A stretch of 10,163 bases of DNA from an uncultured Bacilli bacterium (lineage in GTDB: Bacteria; Bacillota_I; Bacilli_A; RF39; UBA660), in assembly GCA_947522695.1 (NCBI GenBank), contig CANNTX010000043.1, positions 1-10,163 of the forward strand, read 5' to 3'. The notes under the pieces were generated by a model, which did no database searches, had not been told where the DNA came from, and worked only from the letters and a program-made list of their open reading frames with translations. The translations under genes were made by a program, and so were the position numbers. Numbering within the stretch: position 1 is the first letter of the stretch; each line of letters opens with the position of its first letter. This document shows, piece after piece, positions 8,139-10,163 of the stretch.

Positions 8139-8714
8139 ATGTTAAACAAATTAAACAAGTATTTAAATTCAGGAATAATACTAACAATCGTATTCTTATT
8201 AGTAGGAGGTATCTTAATAGTTAAACCAGATATATCATTTAATATTATATCTTATCTAATTGGAGCATCTCTTATATTATCAGGTATTTATCTATTTATT
8301 ATTGATTCTAAAACAAACAATATCTTTATCAACGTATTTCTATATGCAATTCTTTTAACTTTAATAGGTATCTTAATAATTTTAAATCCAATTACATTAA
8401 AAGTAATATTACCAATATTCTTAGGACTATGGTTCTTAATATCAGGTATCTTTAAAATTAGATTAGATATTTACATGAAAGATGAGCCATATTTTATCCT
8501 ATCATTAATAACTAATATTATTACTGTAATATGTGGTGTTATCTTATTAATTAACCCAGTAGAAAGCGTAAGTGCTATTACAATTAGTTTAGGAATTATA
8601 ATTGTTGTTTCAAGTATTTCATCTTTAATAGATATTATTATCTTTAAAAAGAATATTAATAGTGTAGTTAAATATTTAAAAGAAGAATATAATAGATTTA
8701 GTAATTATATATAA
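8139..8714 (+). CDS. HdeD/DUF308 family six-TM membrane protein
   Basis: The 191-residue product is almost entirely hydrophobic, with six membrane segments at about 12-28, 34-55, 61-82, 88-106, 119-140 and 146-167. Repeated Gly-containing motifs (VGGILIVKPD, LIGILIILNP, ICGVILLINP) end in a Pro- or Asp-bearing turn, as in HdeD/DUF308 proteins, whose three two-helix repeats share this pattern. Length is normal for the family. HdeD is linked to acid resistance in E. coli; in Firmicutes the role is not defined. The start is set by AAAGAGGT 5 bases before ATG. Only 23 bases separate it from the transporter fusion, so both are likely in one TetR-controlled operon. Confidence 0.85.
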   Translation: MLNKLNKYLNSGIILTIVFLLVGGILIVKPDISFNIISYLIGASLILSGIYLFIIDSKTNNIFINVFLYAILLTLIGILIILNPITLKVILPIFLGLWFLISGIFKIRLDIYMKDEPYFILSLITNIITVICGVILLINPVESVSAITISLGIIIVVSSISSLIDIIIFKKNINSVVKYLKEEYNRFSNYI

Positions 8715-8715
8715 A

Positions 8716-8747
8716 AAGATAGCTTAAAAAACTATCTTCTTCTTTGC
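8716..8747 (+). terminator. Terminator of the transporter operon
   Basis: AAGATAG (8716-8722) pairs with CTATCTT (8732-8738), 7 bp with a 9-base loop, immediately after the HdeD-like stop codon. The following CTTCTTTG is T-rich but broken, so termination may be incomplete. Confidence 0.65.
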
Positions 8748-8784
8748 TTCTAAATTTAAAATTGAATATTCGCATATCTTATAA

Positions 8785-8813
8785 TTGAAATTTAAAATAT
8801 AATTTGATATAAT
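8785..8813 (+). promoter_or_regulatory. Near-perfect extended -10 promoter of a small RNA
   Basis: TTGAAA (8785-8790), 17 bases, TATAAT (8808-8813), with TGA just before the -10 box making the extended TGn motif. It is the strongest promoter in the window, yet no plus-strand ORF with an SD follows for 400 bases; a terminator comes about 100 bases later. Confidence 0.8.
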
Positions 8814-8836
8814 GAATATGTAAGGAAAACTTACAT

Positions 8837-8874
8837 AAAATAAAAAAGGAACACTTAATCTGGAATGTTAAGTG
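8837..8874 (-). terminator. Terminator of the minus-strand small peptide mRNA
   Basis: Read on the minus strand, CACTTAA and TTAAGTG (8874-8852) form a perfect 7-bp stem with a 9-base loop, then TTCC, a run of six T (8847-8842), A and four T. On the plus strand the same hairpin lacks a T-tract, so it is a minus-strand terminator lying inside the plus-strand RNA. Confidence 0.7.
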
Positions 8875-8893
8875 ATTACCTAGAATAAGTATT

Positions 8894-8927
8894 CACCAAA
8901 ACCCCGTGTTTATGGTGTTTTTATTTT
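8894..8927 (+). terminator. Terminator of the plus-strand small RNA
   Basis: CACCAAAAC (8894-8902) pairs with GTTT-TGGTG (8908-8917, bulged A at 8912): 9 bp with a 5-base loop, followed by TTTTTATTTT (8918-8927). Read on the minus strand no T-tract follows, so it acts on plus-strand transcription. Confidence 0.8.
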
Positions 8928-9016
8928 AACACATTCATTTTAATAATGATGTAGAATAAAATAAAAATAATAATAAATAAATTAAATATTATAAAATATA
9001 ATAATTTTTTATTCAC
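8921..9016 (-). CDS. 31-residue hydrophobic peptide, candidate type I toxin
   Basis: GTG (9016-9014) to TAA (8923-8921) encodes a peptide starting MNKKLLYFIIFNLFIIIF and ending KMNVLK: two Lys, about 21 almost unbroken hydrophobic residues, then a basic tail. This is the form of type I membrane toxins (TxpA, BsrG, Fst class), although the sequence matches none that I recognise. AGAGGTGG lies 5 bases before the GTG, a very strong SD. An extended -10 promoter (9112-9084) and a terminator (8874-8837) frame it, giving an mRNA of about 235 nt with a 60-nt leader whose hairpin covers the SD. The convergent RNA overlaps its 3' end. AT-rich DNA can give hydrophobic ORFs by chance, but the SD, leader fold and both terminators together argue against that. 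Toxicity is inference. Confidence 0.6.
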   Translation of the reverse strand: MNKKLLYFIIFNLFIIIFILFYIIIKMNVLK

Positions 9017-9023
9017 ATTAACC

Positions 9024-9050
9024 ACCTCTTTCTATTACTAGAGTAGAGGT
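9024..9050 (-). promoter_or_regulatory. Leader hairpin that masks the SD of the small peptide
   Basis: In the minus-strand mRNA ACCUCU (9050-9045) pairs with AGAGGU (9029-9024), the SD itself. Inside, UCUA and UAGA (9042-9039 and 9034-9031) pair around GUAA, a GNRA tetraloop. That makes 10 bp with a 2x1 internal loop. The SD would be closed unless the RNA is processed or refolded, as is usual for type I toxin mRNAs. Confidence 0.65.
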
Positions 9051-9083
9051 AATCACCTAAACAATTAAATGTTCCTAAAAAAT

Positions 9084-9112
9084 AAAATAACATATAAATA
9101 CATCATAATCAA
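9084..9112 (-). promoter_or_regulatory. Extended -10 promoter for the small peptide mRNA
   Basis: On the minus strand TTGATT (9112-9107), 17 bases, then TGT and TATTTT (9089-9084). It is weaker than the promoter of the opposing RNA, as expected if antitoxin RNA must be in excess. Confidence 0.5.
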
Positions 9113-9227
9113 GAATAAAATTATGAATATTCGTTTATTCATAAGATTAATTTATCTAATAATTATATACTATGTTTTTTTGAACAATTATGATACTATA
9201 AAATCATTAAGAAAAGAGGTAATAAAA

Positions 9228-9830
9228 ATGCATAATAATTTTGAATTAAATGAAACAACTGGAGTAGGATTAATCAAAGATGACAACGATAATAATATAT
9301 TAATTAAAACTGATGCTAATGAAGAACAATTAACAGCTATATTAGAAAAAGAAAATGAGATTGAAAGTGAAGCAAAATATATTAACAATTTAAAATATGA
9401 AATTATTTGGAAGAAGTTAGTTAATTTATTTAAAATATCTATGTATGGTTTAGGAACAATATGCTTTTTATTAGTATTAATAAATTCCTTACAGTATCAC
9501 TTATATGCACTTTCTATTGTCTTATTAGCAGCAATATCTATGTTTGAAATAGTAACAAATCTAAAAACCAAATCATTTAAATATAATAATAATCAAATTG
9601 AATTATTATCAAAAGAAATGTCAAAATCAAAAATTAAATTAAATGTGTTAGTTAATGAATTAGAAAGATTAAAATCAAAAGTTCAAATTGAAGAAATGAA
9701 CACAAATGATATTGTAACTTCTTCAATCAATTATCCGATACGAAGTGAAGAAGAAAACCTAAATAGTTATTACAATGCTCAATCAGGACCTATAAAATTT
9801 AAATCATTAAGAAAAGAATTTGAGAAGTAG
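9228..9830 (+). CDS. Two-TM coiled-coil membrane protein, unknown function
   Basis: I take ATG at 9228 as the start because AAAAGAGGT lies 7 bases upstream. The open frame extends back to 9069, but that stretch has no SD and overlaps the promoter of the opposing small gene. The 200-residue product has an acidic N-terminal region with a GVGLI segment, a helical stretch (about 32-66), two membrane segments at about 68-85 and 91-109 separated by a short loop, then a charged coiled coil (about 118-155, IELLSKEMSKSK, LVNELERLKSKV) and a polar tail ending in SLRKEFEK. Both termini would be on the same, probably cytoplasmic, side. I recognise no family. An extended -10-like TGATACTAT (9191-9199) may be its promoter, with no clear -35. 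Confidence 0.75.
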   Translation: MHNNFELNETTGVGLIKDDNDNNILIKTDANEEQLTAILEKENEIESEAKYINNLKYEIIWKKLVNLFKISMYGLGTICFLLVLINSLQYHLYALSIVLLAAISMFEIVTNLKTKSFKYNNNQIELLSKEMSKSKIKLNVLVNELERLKSKVQIEEMNTNDIVTSSINYPIRSEEENLNSYYNAQSGPIKFKSLRKEFEK

Positions 9831-9853
9831 TCTTAATAAAGGACTATTTTTTT
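9828..9853 (+). terminator. Terminator overlapping the stop codon of the two-TM protein
   Basis: TAGTC-TT (9828-9834, beginning with the TAG stop) pairs with AAGGACTA (9839-9846) with one bulged G, followed by seven T (9847-9853). Confidence 0.75.
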
Positions 9854-9884
9854 ATTGAAATTTAAATTATCAGAAAAAGCAAGG

Positions 9885-9913
9885 TGAACGAATAGTAAAC
9901 GAATAGTGAACGC
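9885..9913. repeat. 11-bp tandem repeat, about 2.5 copies
   Basis: AACGAATAGT occurs at 9887-9896 and again at 9898-9907, with a third partial unit GAACGC from 9908. The period is 11 bp, one helical turn, in a gap between two convergent terminators where neither flanking gene needs a promoter. Its role is not known. Confidence 0.6.
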
Positions 9914-9921
9914 AAATTAAA

Positions 9922-9943
9922 AGAAGATAAATTAATATCTCCT
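9922..9943 (-). terminator. Hairpin after the minus-strand gene at the right edge
   Basis: On the minus strand AGGAGATA (9943-9936) pairs with TATCTTCT (9929-9922), 8 bp including one G-T pair, loop of six, followed by TTTTAATTT. It is 5 bases after the stop of the gene at 9949-10163 and is a plausible but not strong terminator. Confidence 0.55.
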
Positions 9944-9948
9944 AATAA

Positions 9949-10163
9949 CTATTTCTTTTTAGTTAATTCCTTAACTTTATCTCTATTTTCTTTACTATAT
10001 CCATATATTATATTCGGATACATATTCATCATATCTTGATATAATTCTTCTAATGCTTTATTTTGTTTACGAATTATTGGACTAATATTAGTAATTGTAA
10101 TACTTTTACCTAATTTATTAACACCATATAGTATCTTATTTGTAACAATTCCATTTTGTCTCA
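9949..10163 (-). CDS. Unrecognised protein, C-terminal 70 residues only
   Basis: The minus-strand frame is open from the window edge to TAG (9951-9949). The visible part reads RQNGIVTNKILYGVNKLGK, then SITITNISPIIRKQNKALEE, then LYQDMMNMYPNIIYGYSKEN and a Lys-rich end (KVKELTKKK). It is hydrophilic and mixed in structure, with no membrane segment or motif I can name. Codon use matches the other genes and a terminator-like hairpin follows, so it is probably a real gene whose start lies outside the window. Confidence 0.6.
   Translation of the reverse strand, partial: RQNGIVTNKILYGVNKLGKSITITNISPIIRKQNKALEELYQDMMNMYPNIIYGYSKENRDKVKELTKKK

Larger units (their letters stand above)
8820..8927 (+). 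ncRNA. Candidate antisense antitoxin RNA, about 105 nt
   Basis: The transcript is bounded by the promoter above (start near 8820) and the terminator at 8894-8927. It folds as three hairpins: GTAAG-GAAAA-CTTAC at 8820-8834; CACTTAA (8852-8858) with TTAAGTG (8868-8874); and the terminator. No ORF with an SD is present. It converges on the minus-strand hydrophobic peptide gene and would be fully complementary to the last approximately 85 nt of that mRNA. This is the layout of Bacillus type I antitoxins such as RatA and SR4, which trigger mRNA decay. I recognise no known RNA family in it. Function is inferred from layout. Confidence 0.6.

Noticed and set aside
8820..8927. A tracrRNA, riboswitch or T-box as the identity of the small RNA
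   Set aside because: No CRISPR repeats or cas genes are present, no gene follows in the same direction for 300 bases after its terminator, and none of the conserved T-box or riboswitch cores is visible.
9069..9227. An N-terminal extension of the two-TM protein starting at ATG 9069
   Set aside because: No SD precedes it, it covers the minus-strand promoter, and a strong SD stands before the in-frame ATG at 9228.
9885..9913. A CRISPR array or plasmid iteron array
   Set aside because: Units are only 11 bp with no spacers, fewer than three copies, and there is no replication gene nearby.
1..10163. Alternative genetic code with TGA read as Trp (Mollicute type)
   Set aside because: Trp residues are encoded by TGG throughout and no gene needs TGA readthrough, although no gene here ends in TGA.

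Overview
The window is very AT-rich with standard-code reading frames: every visible Trp is TGG, stops are TAA or TAG, and Shine-Dalgarno sites are strong (AGGTGAT, AGAGGT, GGAGG). Together with a GH31 glycosidase, SipW/TasA-like and MMPL surface proteins and sigma-A-type promoters, this suggests a low-GC Firmicute, probably an uncultured gut Bacilli/Erysipelotrichia-like lineage. The taxonomic placement is inference.

Left part (1-3640): the C-terminal two thirds of a GH31 alpha-glycosidase (start lies upstream of the window) is followed at once by a consensus promoter and a TTG-started, signal-anchored surface protein. That protein ends in a C-type-lectin-like domain. Near its 3' end sits a sharply GC-rich island depleted in A, in which 36 consecutive codons never end in A. 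This is what the variable repeat of a diversity-generating retroelement (DGR) target looks like. No template repeat or reverse transcriptase is in the window. Two hairpin terminators close the region.

Middle (3641-8740): a TetR regulator diverges from a two-gene operon. The first gene is a 1246-residue protein joining a complete MMPL/RND-type transporter to a secreted coiled-coil protein that looks like a separate gene in origin, since an internal SD, ATG and signal peptide survive at the joint. The second is a six-TM HdeD/DUF308 membrane protein. The intergenic region between the divergent genes carries two palindromes that are candidate TetR operators. The set looks like a regulated envelope export or stress module.

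Right part (8741-10163): the apparent gene desert holds what reads as a complete, unannotated type I toxin-antitoxin locus. On the minus strand a 31-residue hydrophobic peptide has its own extended -10 promoter, a leader hairpin that hides its SD, and a terminator. On the plus strand an approximately 105-nt RNA has an optimal extended promoter and its own terminator. The two transcripts converge and would overlap at their 3' ends by roughly 85 nt, as in the Bacillus txpA/ratA and bsrG/SR4 systems. Beyond it lie an orphan two-TM coiled-coil protein, an 11-bp tandem repeat between convergent terminators, and the C-terminal end of an unrecognised minus-strand gene.

The two strongest leads are the candidate DGR variable region (about 3345-3475) and the candidate type I toxin-antitoxin pair (about 8785-9112).
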